From contig JAHBWC010000001.1 in the NCBI GenBank assembly GCA_019637225.1, positions 186,001-250,000 on the forward strand: a DNA stretch of 64,000 nt, in the 5' to 3' direction. Positions within the stretch are counted from its first letter, which is position 1, and every line of letters begins with the position of its first letter. This document shows positions 17,363 through 26,018 of the stretch, in pieces. The notes beneath the pieces were generated by a model, which was given only the letters and a program-made list of their open reading frames with translations, did no database searches and was not told the origin of the DNA. The DNA is from Labilithrix sp. (GTDB taxonomy: Bacteria; Myxococcota_A; Polyangia; Polyangiales; Polyangiaceae). The position numbers and the translations under genes were made by a program.

Positions 17363-19360
17363 GTGAGGAAGGGTGCCGTCGTCGTGCTCCTCCTCGCCAT
17401 GACCTCGGCCAAGAAGGCCCGCGCGGAGGCCCCTCCGTCGCCGCCCGGCGATCGCGAGAGAGAGGCCGACACGGTGGTCGTCACGGGGACGAGGACGCCG
17501 GAGCGCTCGCAGCGCGCGACGGTCAAGACGGACATAGTCACGCGCGACGAGGCCGAGCGACGCGGCGCGACCAACGTGGCGGAGGCGCTCGCGACGCAGC
17601 CGGGCGTTCGTGTCGATCCGGGCGCCTACGGCTACCTCGGCGGCGTCGGCGCGATCCAGATCCAGGGCTTCGACCTCCAGCGCGTGCTCATCCTCGAGGA
17701 CGGCGAGCCCGTGGTCGGCGACGTCGGCGGCGCGATCGACCTCTCGGCCATCCCCATCGGCGACGTGGAGCGCATCGAGATCGTCACCGGACCGACGAGC
17801 TCGCTCTACGGCTCGAGCGCGATCGGTGGCGTCGTGAACGTCATCACCGCGCCGCCGCGGCGGGCGGGGCCGAGCGGACGCCTGCGGACGGAAGGGCGAA
17901 GCCATCGCGGCCTGCTCGCGCAGGGGAACGGCTCGTTTCGGAACGAGCGAGCGTGGTTCGGGCTCGACACGAACGTCTTCCGCCAGGACGGCATCGCGCG
18001 GACGCCCGGCCTGCCGGATCTCCAGATCCCCGAGACGTCTCGCTTCATGCTCGGCGCACGCGGAGGGACGAGCCTCGCGAAGGGCGTCGACCTCCGCGTT
18101 CGCGCGCGATGGTTCCGCGACCGCCTCGACGGCCTTTCGTCGCGCGTCGCGCCGGGCATCGGCCGCTACCTCGTCGACCAGCCGAACCACACCGATCGCT
18201 ACACGCTCCACGTCATCGAGAACATCGATCTCGGCAAGGGGTCGCGGCTGCGGCTCACGATGGGGCGACAGTGGATCGACAACACGACGGCGCAGAACCA
18301 ACAGGGCTCGCCCGTCGGCGAGCGCCACGACCGGTACCATCGCATGCAGAGCTTCGAGGCGGTCGATACGATCGCGGACGGGGCTCGCACCTGGGTCGTC
18401 GGCGGGCGCGTCGAGGTCGAGACGTTCACGCAGACGGTCACGAAGACCGAGAGCCTGAGCTCCGGTCTCACGACCCGCACCGACGACGAGGTCGCGCCGC
18501 AGACGCTCGGGCGCGCCGCGCTCTACGGGCAGCTCCAATGGAAGCTCGGCGAGACGTTCACGGTCCTTCCGGGCGTCCGCGCGGAGACGCACACGCGCTA
18601 CGGCGGCGCCGTCACGCCGCGCTTCGCGACCTCGTACCAGCCGGCGAGAGAGGTTCAGATCCGCGCCTCCGTCGGCCGAGGCTTCCGGGCGCCGACCGCC
18701 AAGGAGCTCGGCTTCGTGTTCGATCACTCGGCGCTCGGCTACCGCGTCCTCGGCAACGGGGATCTCCGGCCCGAGACGTCGTGGGGGCTGAACGGCGACG
18801 TCACGTGGCAGCCGACGAGCGCGTACACGCTGCGCGCCGGCACCTTCATGAACTGGGTCGACGAGCTCATCGACATCGACCTCGCGGGCGGCGCGGCCAA
18901 CGGCGCCGTCGTCGACTATCGGTACAAGAACTTCGGCGCGGCCCGGACGATGGGGGCGCAGCTCTCGGCCGCGGCGCGCCTCGGCGATCGGCTGCGCGCG
19001 GACGTCTCGTACGACTACCTGTGGACGCGCGACGACGTGAACGATCGGCCGCTCGGCGGTCGTCCTCCGCACACGGTGACGGCGGCGCTTCGGGCGACGA
19101 TGCTCTGGAAGGTGGAAGCCAGCGCCCGCTGGCGCGCGTCGACGGACGCGTTCGTCGACGCCGAGACGCGCTCTCCCGGCTACCAGACGATCGATCTGCG
19201 GCTCGGCAGGGAGCTCTGGCCGAGGTCGCAAGGGTACGTCGGCGTCCTCAACGTGACCGACGTCCATCAAGAGCCGGCGCGTCTCGGCGATCTGCGGCCG
19301 CCGCTCGGGCGCGTCTTCTACGTCGGTGTCCGCGCCGAATTTCCCTCAGAGGAGGATTGA
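17363..19360 (+). CDS. hmuR: TonB-dependent outer-membrane haem/iron receptor
   Basis: A 665-aa receptor from a GTG start. The signal peptide ends near 'KKARAEA' (about 22). A TonB box-like 'ADTVVVTGT' lies at 35-43. The plug domain follows ('NVAEALATQPGVRVD', 'IQIQGFDLQRVLILEDGEPV', 'IPIGDVERIEIVTGPTSSLYGSSAIGGVVNVIT'). The rest is the 22-strand barrel, with 'RASVGRGFRAPTAKELGF' and 'YQTIDLRLGREL...GYVGVLNVTD' near the end. It imports a substrate across the outer membrane using TonB energy. The Fur palindrome upstream and hmuY/TUVS genes downstream make haem the likely substrate. The next gene starts within its stop (TGATG). Confidence 0.92.
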   Translation: MRKGAVVVLLLAMTSAKKARAEAPPSPPGDREREADTVVVTGTRTPERSQRATVKTDIVTRDEAERRGATNVAEALATQPGVRVDPGAYGYLGGVGAIQIQGFDLQRVLILEDGEPVVGDVGGAIDLSAIPIGDVERIEIVTGPTSSLYGSSAIGGVVNVITAPPRRAGPSGRLRTEGRSHRGLLAQGNGSFRNERAWFGLDTNVFRQDGIARTPGLPDLQIPETSRFMLGARGGTSLAKGVDLRVRARWFRDRLDGLSSRVAPGIGRYLVDQPNHTDRYTLHVIENIDLGKGSRLRLTMGRQWIDNTTAQNQQGSPVGERHDRYHRMQSFEAVDTIADGARTWVVGGRVEVETFTQTVTKTESLSSGLTTRTDDEVAPQTLGRAALYGQLQWKLGETFTVLPGVRAETHTRYGGAVTPRFATSYQPAREVQIRASVGRGFRAPTAKELGFVFDHSALGYRVLGNGDLRPETSWGLNGDVTWQPTSAYTLRAGTFMNWVDELIDIDLAGGAANGAVVDYRYKNFGAARTMGAQLSAAARLGDRLRADVSYDYLWTRDDVNDRPLGGRPPHTVTAALRATMLWKVEASARWRASTDAFVDAETRSPGYQTIDLRLGRELWPRSQGYVGVLNVTDVHQEPARLGDLRPPLGRVFYVGVRAEFPSEED

Positions 19361-20478
19361 TGCGAGCCCTCGTTCCGGTCGCCTTGGCGACCTCGCTTCT
19401 CTTTGCGTGCAGTGACGAGGCCGGGTCGAAGCCCACCGGCGATGCTCCGGCCGCCGACGCCGACGGTGGCGCCGAAGCGGCGGCGTTCGACACGGGGACG
19501 GAGCTTCGGATCGACGTGCCCGAGTCGGGGCGCGTGTACGTCAAGCTCGCGCCGCCGGCGGTCGTCACGCCGGAGGGCGATCCGAAGACGTCCACGAACT
19601 GGGACGTCGCCTTCGAGGGCGTCGACGTGTTCACGAACAGCGGCGTCTCCGGGGCCGGCAAGGGCGGCGGCTTCGGTCCGCTCGACGCGATCACGTTCAT
19701 CGGTGACACGGCCCCGTCGGTCCCCTTCATCACGCAAGACAAGGCGGGCGGGGCGTTCCTCGACTGGTACGCGTACGAGGGAGCCTCGCACGCGCTCTGG
19801 AGCCGCTACCACGTCCACGGCGTCCGCGACGGATCGCGCCTCTGGAAGGTGCAGGTCCTGACGTATTACGGCCAGCGCGACGGCGCGACCGTGCCGGCGC
19901 TCTACAAGCTTCGCTACGCGGAGCTCACGGCGGGCGGAGATCCGTCCACGCGCGAGCTGTCCGATCTCGACGGCACCGCGGGCGGCCTCGGCGCTTCGGC
20001 GAGCGCGCCGAGCGAGTGTCTCGACCTCGGGAGCGGCGCAAGGACGATGCTCACGCCCGACGCGGCGCGCGCCTCGAGCGAGTGGCACCTCTGCTTCCGT
20101 CGCGATTCGATCAGCGTCAACGGCGAGATCGGCGGACCGCGTGGCGTGACGGCCACGGACCTCGACGCCGACAAGACGGCAAGCGAGGCGATCGACGCCG
20201 TCAAGACGAAGACGGCGGACGGCGAGAAGGCGACGTTCGACGCGGCGACGGCGGCGTCGTTCGACGGAAAGACGTTCCGCGGCGATCGCGTCGTCAGCGC
20301 GTTCAGCGACAAGTGGATCGAGCCGGCGAAGGCGCCGCTCGCTCCGGTCAACGTCACGTGGCTCGTCCAGGACGCCGCCGGGACGCAGAAGTTCTTCCTC
20401 GGATTCACCTCGTTTCAGAGCCCCACGTCGAAGTCGCCCGGCACGGTCGTGGTCCGCATCAAGCCGGTGAAGGGATGA
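19360..20478 (+). CDS. HmuY-like haem-binding lipoprotein with two domains
   Basis: A 372-aa lipoprotein (LLFAC, Cys 16). The first HmuY-type domain (about 45-190) shows 'TNWDVAFEGVDVFTNSGVSG', 'LWSRYHVHGVRDGSRLWKVQVLTYYG'. The second (about 210-372) shows 'SSEWHLCFRRDSISVNGEIGGP' and a terminal 'FFLGFTSFQSP...VVVRIKPV'. HmuY of Bacteroidetes is an outer-membrane-anchored hemophore that passes haem to its TonB receptor; here the gene follows the receptor directly (TGATG overlap). Candidate haem ligands are the His residues in 'RYHVHG' and 'ASHALW'; they are not proven. The duplicated domain is unusual because the founding HmuY has one. Confidence 0.8.
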   Translation: MRALVPVALATSLLFACSDEAGSKPTGDAPAADADGGAEAAAFDTGTELRIDVPESGRVYVKLAPPAVVTPEGDPKTSTNWDVAFEGVDVFTNSGVSGAGKGGGFGPLDAITFIGDTAPSVPFITQDKAGGAFLDWYAYEGASHALWSRYHVHGVRDGSRLWKVQVLTYYGQRDGATVPALYKLRYAELTAGGDPSTRELSDLDGTAGGLGASASAPSECLDLGSGARTMLTPDAARASSEWHLCFRRDSISVNGEIGGPRGVTATDLDADKTASEAIDAVKTKTADGEKATFDAATAASFDGKTFRGDRVVSAFSDKWIEPAKAPLAPVNVTWLVQDAAGTQKFFLGFTSFQSPTSKSPGTVVVRIKPVKG

Positions 20479-20483
20479 GAGCG

Positions 20484-21260
20484 ATGAAAACCGTCGCGTG
20501 GATCGCGGTCGCGGCCGTCGTCGTCGCGTGCAGCTCCGATCCGGAGACGACGCCGTCGGTCGACGCCGGAGAGGGGACGGGCTCGAACGACGCCGGCGGC
20601 GGCGGAGACGGCGACGTCACGCGTGACGACGGCGGCAGCGACGACGCGGGCGGCGCGAGCTGCACGGCCGCCGCCGAACAGCTGCTCCAGCCCATCGACG
20701 CCGTCTCGACGGGTGAGGTGACGGTCCTGTCCGAGGCGGACGGGGTGAAGACGCTCTTCGTCGACGCCTCCGCCGGCGGCACCCAGGGAGCGAGCGCGAA
20801 TCCCCGCCTCTACGTCAGCCTCGAGAACGCCCGTCGCGTCGACGTGACGGACCGGACGGCGGCGACGTCGATGGCGTGGGACCTCGCGATCAAGCGCCCG
20901 ATCTTCTTCACCAACAGCGGTGACGGAGGGGCGGGCGAGGGCGGAGCGATCCTGATCGCGAAGGACTTCGACGCCGTCACCAGCGCGGACGCCTCGGGCC
21001 AGACCTTCGCGCCGGAGAGCTTCCTCGAGGACGACTGCACGGCGAAGGTCGACGCGACCGGTGCGGTCAGGACCTCCTTCGACGGCTGGTACCGCTACGA
21101 CCAGGCGACGAACATCCTGACGCCGGAGGTGGGCACGTGGCTCGTCAAGGGCGCGACTGGGAAGCTCTACAAGCTTCGGATCCTCTCGTACTACGCCACG
21201 CCCGACGGCGGCGTCGGCCAGTCGGGGGGACGCTACACGCTGAAGGTCGGAGCGCTGTAG
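20484..21260 (+). CDS. Second HmuY-like lipoprotein
   Basis: A 258-aa lipoprotein (MKTVAWIAVAAVVVACSSD, Cys 16). I choose ATG 20484, which has AAGGG nine bases upstream, over the ATG at 20475 that overlaps the preceding stop. A Gly/Asp linker (20-60) is followed by one HmuY-type domain: 'SMAWDLAIKRPIFFTNSGDGGAGEGGA', a central 'SFDGWYRYDQATNILTPEVGTWLVKG' and a C-terminal 'GKLYKLRILSYYATPDG'. It is probably a paralogue of the preceding gene with a distinct role in haem capture. It sits between that gene and hmuT, 2 bp from the latter. Confidence 0.8.
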   Translation: MKTVAWIAVAAVVVACSSDPETTPSVDAGEGTGSNDAGGGGDGDVTRDDGGSDDAGGASCTAAAEQLLQPIDAVSTGEVTVLSEADGVKTLFVDASAGGTQGASANPRLYVSLENARRVDVTDRTAATSMAWDLAIKRPIFFTNSGDGGAGEGGAILIAKDFDAVTSADASGQTFAPESFLEDDCTAKVDATGAVRTSFDGWYRYDQATNILTPEVGTWLVKGATGKLYKLRILSYYATPDGGVGQSGGRYTLKVGAL

Positions 21261-21262
21261 CG

Positions 21263-22150
21263 ATGCGCGTTCGCAGCCTCCACATGTTCCTCGCGCTCCT
21301 CGCGGTCGCGGTGGCCGTCTTGTCGGCGTGCGACCGCGCGCCGGTCAAGCCGCGCGAGGACACCCCGGCCGAGGCGCGCATCGTCTCGGTCGGAAGCGCG
21401 GTCACCGAGACGCTCTTCGCGCTCGGCGCGGGCGATGCGGTCGTCGGCGTGGACACGTCGAGCCTCTTCCCCGACGCGGCGACCAAGCTCCCGAAGGTCG
21501 GCTACCAGAGGACGCTCGCGGCCGAAGGGATCCTCTCGCTCCGGCCGACGTTGGTGCTGGTCTCGGACGAGGCCGGACCGCCTGCCGTCCTCGAGCAGCT
21601 GCGGAGCGCAGGCGTTCGGCTCGAGATCGTCGGGGCCGAGCTGACCGTCGACGGCGTGAAGGCGCGCGTCCACCGCATCGCCGAGGTCGTCGGTCGCGAT
21701 CCGTCGAAGGTCCTCGCGGAGCTCGACGCCGACCTGACGCGCGCGAGGGTGGAGCGCGAGAAGAGCACGACGCACCCGAAGGCGCTCGTCCTCTATGCCC
21801 GCGGCGGGGGCACGCTCCAGGTCTTCGGCAGGAACACCACCGCGGAGACGATGGTGCGCCTCGCGGGCGGTGAGAACGCGGTGACGGGCTTCGACGGAAC
21901 GAAGCCGCTCACGCCGGAGGCCCTCGCCGCCGCGGCGCCCGACGTCATCGTCATCCCGTCGCGCGGCCTCGAGAGCCTCGGAGGTGTCGACGCTCTCTTG
22001 AAGGTGCCAGGCGTCGCGACCACACCCGCGGGCAAGACGAAGCGCATCGTCCCCATCGACGACCTCTTGCTCCTCGGCTTCGGACCGCGGACCGGCAAGG
22101 CGGCGCTCGAGCTCGGCGCGAAGCTTCGCGCCGACGGGGAGGGGAAGTGA
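21263..22150 (+). CDS. hmuT: Haem ABC transporter substrate-binding lipoprotein HmuT
   Basis: A 295-aa class III periplasmic binding protein with a lipoprotein signal (AVLSAC, Cys 23). The fold is visible as 'ARIVSVGSAVTETLFALGAGDAVVGVDTSSLFP', 'LPKVGYQRTLAAEGILSLRPTLVLVSDEAGP' and 'TAETMVRLAGGENAVTGFDGTKPLTPEALAAAAPDVIVI', the typical order for HmuT/BtuF. The conserved Tyr of 'VGYQRTLAAEG' is a known haem ligand position in HmuT. It binds haem in the periplasm and docks on HmuU. Two bases separate it from the previous gene, and TGATG joins it to hmuU. Confidence 0.9.
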   Translation: MRVRSLHMFLALLAVAVAVLSACDRAPVKPREDTPAEARIVSVGSAVTETLFALGAGDAVVGVDTSSLFPDAATKLPKVGYQRTLAAEGILSLRPTLVLVSDEAGPPAVLEQLRSAGVRLEIVGAELTVDGVKARVHRIAEVVGRDPSKVLAELDADLTRARVEREKSTTHPKALVLYARGGGTLQVFGRNTTAETMVRLAGGENAVTGFDGTKPLTPEALAAAAPDVIVIPSRGLESLGGVDALLKVPGVATTPAGKTKRIVPIDDLLLLGFGPRTGKAALELGAKLRADGEGK

Positions 22151-23244
22151 TGCCTGCCACCGCCGAGGCCGCGGCGATGGGACAGCGCGGGATCCCGCCG
22201 AGGGTCGCGCGGCGCGCCTGGACGGTGCCCGCGCTCTCGGCGGTCCTCCTCGTGGCCGTCGTGACGTCGTCGTCGGTCGGCAGCGTCCCCATCTCGCTCG
22301 CCGAAATCGGCGCGCTGCTCCTGCAGAGGCTCGGCCTCGCGACCGCGTCCGCGGCCGTCGACACCCACGCCGAGATCCTCTTCGCGATCCGCCTTCCGCG
22401 CGTGATGCTCGGCGTCCTCGTCGGCGCCGGGCTCGGGCTCTCGGGGGCGTCGATGCAAGGGATCTTTCGCAATCCCCTCGTCGATCCCGGGTTGCTCGGC
22501 ATCTCCACGGGCGCGGCGCTCGGCGCCGTCGCGAGCATCGTCCTCGGGGGGAAGCTCGCGCATGGAATCCCGCCGGCGCTGGCTCCTTACGTCTTGCCGG
22601 CGGCGGCGTTCGCCGGAGCGCTCGTGGCGATGATGGCGGTCGAGCGCATCGCGCGCGTCGGCGGCCGGATGGTCGTCGCCACGCTCCTTCTTGCCGGGAT
22701 CGCGGTCAACGCGCTCGCGTCGGCGCTGACCGGCCTCCTCATCTACGTGTCGAACGACGCCCAGCTCCGCACGATCACGTTCTGGAGCCTCGGGAGCCTC
22801 GGAGGCGCGACCTCTCGAACCGTCGTCGCGACGGCGGTCTTCCTCGGCATCCCGCTCCTGCTGCTCGTACGGTACGGGGGAGCGCTCAACGCGCTCCTCC
22901 TCGGCGAAGCCGAGGCGGGGCATCTCGGTGTCGATGTCGAACGCACGAAGCGGACGATGATCGTGCTCGTGGCGCTCATCGTCGGGGCGGCTGTCGCCGT
23001 CTCGGGCGTCCTCGGCTTCGTCGGGCTCGTCGTCCCGCATCTCCTTCGCCTCGCCGTCGGTCCCGACCATCGCCAGCTCCTGGCCGGCTCGGCGCTCCTC
23101 GGCGCCTCGCTCCTCCTCGGCGCCGATGCGGTCGCGCGCACGCTCGTTTCACCCGCGGAGCTTCCGCTCGGGATCGTGACGGCAGCCCTCGGGACGCCGT
23201 TCTTCCTCGCGCTGCTCCTCCGCGAACGAAGGAGGCTCGCATGA
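22150..23244 (+). CDS. hmuU: Haem ABC transporter permease HmuU (FecCD family)
   Basis: A 364-aa polytopic protein with about ten membrane segments. FecCD signatures are 'EILFAIRLPRVMLGVLVGAGLGLSGASMQGIFRNPLVDPGLLGISTGAALGA', the central 'GGRMVVATLLLAGIAVNALASALTGLL', and 'VSGVLGFVGLVVPHLLRLAVGPDHRQLL', which contains the EAA-like loop that contacts HmuV. It forms the inner-membrane channel for haem. ATG 22150 overlaps the hmuT stop (TGATG); a GTG three bases earlier is an alternative. The gene ends in ATGA overlap with hmuV. Confidence 0.92.
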   Translation: MPATAEAAAMGQRGIPPRVARRAWTVPALSAVLLVAVVTSSSVGSVPISLAEIGALLLQRLGLATASAAVDTHAEILFAIRLPRVMLGVLVGAGLGLSGASMQGIFRNPLVDPGLLGISTGAALGAVASIVLGGKLAHGIPPALAPYVLPAAAFAGALVAMMAVERIARVGGRMVVATLLLAGIAVNALASALTGLLIYVSNDAQLRTITFWSLGSLGGATSRTVVATAVFLGIPLLLLVRYGGALNALLLGEAEAGHLGVDVERTKRTMIVLVALIVGAAVAVSGVLGFVGLVVPHLLRLAVGPDHRQLLAGSALLGASLLLGADAVARTLVSPAELPLGIVTAALGTPFFLALLLRERRRLA

Positions 23245-24101
23245 TCGAGGCGCTCTCGATTTCGCATCGGATCGGCTCCGCGACGCTCCTCGAGGACGTC
23301 TCGCTGGCCGTCTCTTCGGGCGAGGTGCTCGTCCTCGTCGGACCGAACGGCGCAGGCAAGTCGACGCTCCTCCGCATCCTCGCGGGAGAGATCGCGCCCA
23401 CGGCAGGCACGGTGACGCTCGCCGGTCGCCCCTCGAGCGAATGGTCCGCCCGGAAGCGCGCGGAGCTGCGCGCGGTCCTACCCCAGCAGTCGGAGCTGTC
23501 GTTCCCGTTCTCCTGCTACGAGGTCGTGCTCCTCGGTCGCACGCCGCACACGCTCGGGCACGAGAGCCAGAAGGACCACGCCATCACGCGCCTCGCGATG
23601 GCGGTGACCGATACGCGCGGGTACGAAGAGCGCGCCTATCCGACGCTCTCGGGGGGCGAGCGCCAGCGCGTGCACGCCGGGCGCGTCCTCGCGCAGATCT
23701 GGGAGGGGCCGTCCTTCCGAGCGTTGCTCCTCGACGAGCCGACCGCGAGCCTCGATCTCGCGCATCAGCACGCGATGCTGCGGCTCGCCCGGCGCATGGC
23801 CGACGACCAGTGCGCCGTCGTGTGTGTTCTGCACGATCTGAACCTCGCCGCCCAGTACGCGACGACGCTCGCCGTGATGCATCGGGGTCGGCTGCACGCC
23901 GTCGGCCGGCCCGCGCGGGTCCTCTCCCCGAGGCTCCTCGCCGACGTGTTCGAGGTCGACGCTCTCGTGGTTCCGCATCCGGAGCTCTCGTGCCCGATGG
24001 TCGTCACGCGGGGCCCGCTCGAACGAAAGGCCGACTCGCCCTCTCTCTCTTCCCCGGCATCAACCCCTTCGAACGAAAGTCTTCAAGGAGGTCTTCCATG
24101 A
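23241..24101 (+). CDS. hmuV: Haem ABC transporter ATP-binding protein HmuV
   Basis: A 286-aa ABC ATPase. Walker A is 'GPNGAGKST' (34-42), the Q loop lies near 'AVLPQQSELSFPF', the ABC signature is 'LSGGERQR', Walker B is 'ALLLDEPTASLD' and the H-loop is 'VCVLHDLNLAA'. The phrase 'YEVVLLGRTPH' is typical of haem/siderophore importers. It drives haem import with HmuU. The Ser/Pro-rich C-terminal ~25 residues are an unusual tail. ATGA overlaps join it to hmuU and to hmuS. Confidence 0.92.
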   Translation: MIEALSISHRIGSATLLEDVSLAVSSGEVLVLVGPNGAGKSTLLRILAGEIAPTAGTVTLAGRPSSEWSARKRAELRAVLPQQSELSFPFSCYEVVLLGRTPHTLGHESQKDHAITRLAMAVTDTRGYEERAYPTLSGGERQRVHAGRVLAQIWEGPSFRALLLDEPTASLDLAHQHAMLRLARRMADDQCAVVCVLHDLNLAAQYATTLAVMHRGRLHAVGRPARVLSPRLLADVFEVDALVVPHPELSCPMVVTRGPLERKADSPSLSSPASTPSNESLQGGLP

Positions 24102-25171
24102 CGTACGAACCGAACGCCCTCCGCGCCGAATGGATGCGCCTCCGCGCCAGCGAGAAGGGCCTGCACGCGCTCGAGCTCGCCGAGCGCCTCGAGGTCAGCG
24201 AGTGTCAGCTCCTCGCGTCCGCCTGCGGGGCGATCGAGCCCGTGTCCGCGATACGCCTCGAGGCGAGCTGGCCGGAGCTCATCGCCAAGCTCCCCAAGCT
24301 CGGACACGTGAAGACCGTGACGCGCAACCCTCATGCCGTCATCGAGGTCGAGGGGACCTACGACAACATCGAGTTCTTCGGCGCGATGGGGCAGAGCGTC
24401 AGCAGCATCGACCTTCGCTTCTTCGTGTCGCGGTGGGCGCACGGCTTCGCCGTCCGCGAGGAGACCCGGCGCGGGATCTCCCGCGGGCTGCAGTTCTTCG
24501 ACAAGACCGGGCGCGCCATCCACAAGCTCTACCTCCGGGACACGAGCGACACGGCCTTCTTCGACGCCCTCGTCCGCGACAACGCCTCGTCCGACCAGAG
24601 CGCGCGGCAAGCCGTCGAGCCCGCTCCTTTGGCGCCGACGCCGCGACGTGACGAGGAGATCGATCTCGTCGGCCTTCGCGAGGCGTGGCTCGCCATGAAG
24701 GACACGCACGAGTTCTTCGGGCTCCTCCGCAAGTTCGACGTCGCCCGCACGCAGGCGTTCCGGCTCATCGGCGACGACCTCGCGCGCGGCGTCGAGCGCG
24801 ACTCGCTGGAGAAGGTGCTCTACGCCGCCGCCGGGACGGAGCTGCCGTTCATGACCTTCGTGGGCAATCCGGGGATCGTCCAGATCTTCACGGGGACGAT
24901 CGCGAAGGTCGCGCCGATGGGCCCTTGGATCAACGTGCTCGACCCCGGCTTCGACCTGCACGTGCGACAGGACCGGATCGACAGCGCGTGGGTCGTGCGG
25001 AAGCCCACGGCGGACGGCGTCGTCACCGCGCTCGAGCTCTACGACGCCGAGGGCGAGCAGATCGCGCTCCTCGTCGGAAAGCGCAAGCCGGGGCAGCAGG
25101 AGAACGCGGCGTGGAGGGCGCTCGTCGAGGGCCTGCGCTCTTCGGCCCGAGTCCCCGGAGCCACGTCGTGA
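24098..25171 (+). CDS. hmuS: Hemin-degrading/haem-trafficking factor HmuS
   Basis: A 357-aa cytoplasmic HmuS/HemS/PhuS family protein built of two homologous halves. The first holds 'LGHVKTVTRNPHAVIEVEGTYDNIEFFG'; the second holds 'LREAWLAMKDTHEFFGLLRKF' and 'MTFVGNPGIVQIFTGTIAKVAPMGPWINVLDPGFDLHV'. His204 in 'DTHEFF' aligns in context with the proximal haem ligand of HemS. It accepts imported haem and hands it on or degrades it. A strong AAGGAGG site (24085-24091) lies inside hmuV, and the start overlaps the hmuV stop (ATGA). Confidence 0.92.
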   Translation: MTYEPNALRAEWMRLRASEKGLHALELAERLEVSECQLLASACGAIEPVSAIRLEASWPELIAKLPKLGHVKTVTRNPHAVIEVEGTYDNIEFFGAMGQSVSSIDLRFFVSRWAHGFAVREETRRGISRGLQFFDKTGRAIHKLYLRDTSDTAFFDALVRDNASSDQSARQAVEPAPLAPTPRRDEEIDLVGLREAWLAMKDTHEFFGLLRKFDVARTQAFRLIGDDLARGVERDSLEKVLYAAAGTELPFMTFVGNPGIVQIFTGTIAKVAPMGPWINVLDPGFDLHVRQDRIDSAWVVRKPTADGVVTALELYDAEGEQIALLVGKRKPGQQENAAWRALVEGLRSSARVPGATS

Positions 25172-25329
25172 AGCTCGGACATCACGAAAGCGTCGTCGCG
25201 ATCGCCGGGCGCCCGCCCGAGGCTCCGGACGTCGCGGACCGCACGGCGGCCATCGCCGTGCACGAAGAGGACGCTCTCTCGCTCGTCGCGTGCGCCGTCG
25301 CGCGCCGCGCACACCTTCGGTTCGTCTGA
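25168..25329 (+). CDS. 53-aa ORF coupled to hmuS
   Basis: A GTG start overlaps the hmuS stop (GTGA), giving a 53-aa product, MKLGHHESVVAIAGRPPEAP to ...RRAHLRFV. It fills the gap before the peroxiredoxin gene. It has two adjacent His at 5-6, a Cys, and an acidic central stretch. It is not HemP-like. It may be a small haem-related protein or the remnant of a larger gene. Coupling and position are the only support. Confidence 0.45.
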   Translation: MKLGHHESVVAIAGRPPEAPDVADRTAAIAVHEEDALSLVACAVARRAHLRFV

Positions 25330-25349
25330 CTTTGCACAAGGAGAATGAC

Positions 25350-25955
25350 ATGGCACACGGAGAGAAGAACGTAGACGCAAATCCCCTCGCGGCGCTCGCG
25401 GCGCGCGAGGCACCGAGGGCCTTCGTCGGCCGTGCGGCGCCGGACTTCACGATGGCGTCGACGAAGAACATCCAGACGCTCGACGAGCCGGTCCGGCTCG
25501 CCGACTACGCGGGCAAGTGGCTCGTGCTCCTCTTCTATCCTCTCGACTTCACGTTCGTCTGCCCGACGGAGCTCCAGGGCTTCAGCGCGCGCTACGACGA
25601 CTTCAAGGCCGAAGGGGCCGAGGTGCTCGGCGTATCCATCGACTCGGTGCACACGCACCGCGCATGGATCAAGGCGCCGAAGGAAGCCGGTGGCCTCGGT
25701 GAGCTCCGCTACCCGCTCGCGAGCGACGCCACCCACCGCGTCTCGAAGGACTATGGCGTCCACCTCGAAGACCAGGGCCACTCTCTCCGCGGGACGTTCC
25801 TCATCGATCCGAAGGGGGTCCTCCGGATGTCGCTGGTGAACGATCTCGACGTCGGACGTTCCGTCGACGAGACGCTGCGGACGATCCAGGCGTTCAAGAC
25901 CGGCGCCCTCTGCCCGGTGGGCTGGCGTCCGGGACAGGCCACCCTCACGGGTTGA
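25350..25955 (+). CDS. Typical 2-Cys peroxiredoxin (AhpC/Prx family)
   Basis: A 201-aa peroxiredoxin. The peroxidatic Cys71 sits in 'PLDFTFVCPTEL' and the resolving Cys188 in 'GALCPVGW', the normal two-Cys arrangement. 'GVSIDSVHTHRAWIK', 'LASDATHRVSKDYGV' and 'LRGTFLIDPKGVLR' are family hallmarks. The N-terminus is about 25 residues longer than in E. coli AhpC. It reduces H2O2 and organic peroxides. A clear AAGGAG site (25338-25343) precedes the ATG, 20 bp after the 53-aa ORF, so it is probably co-transcribed with the haem genes and protects against haem-driven peroxide chemistry. Confidence 0.93.
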   Translation: MAHGEKNVDANPLAALAAREAPRAFVGRAAPDFTMASTKNIQTLDEPVRLADYAGKWLVLLFYPLDFTFVCPTELQGFSARYDDFKAEGAEVLGVSIDSVHTHRAWIKAPKEAGGLGELRYPLASDATHRVSKDYGVHLEDQGHSLRGTFLIDPKGVLRMSLVNDLDVGRSVDETLRTIQAFKTGALCPVGWRPGQATLTG

Positions 25956-26018
25956 GGCGTCCGTCGGGACGCCGGTCGACGAGCGCCGGCCGCTCGAGCG
26001 CGGTACAGTCGACGAGAC

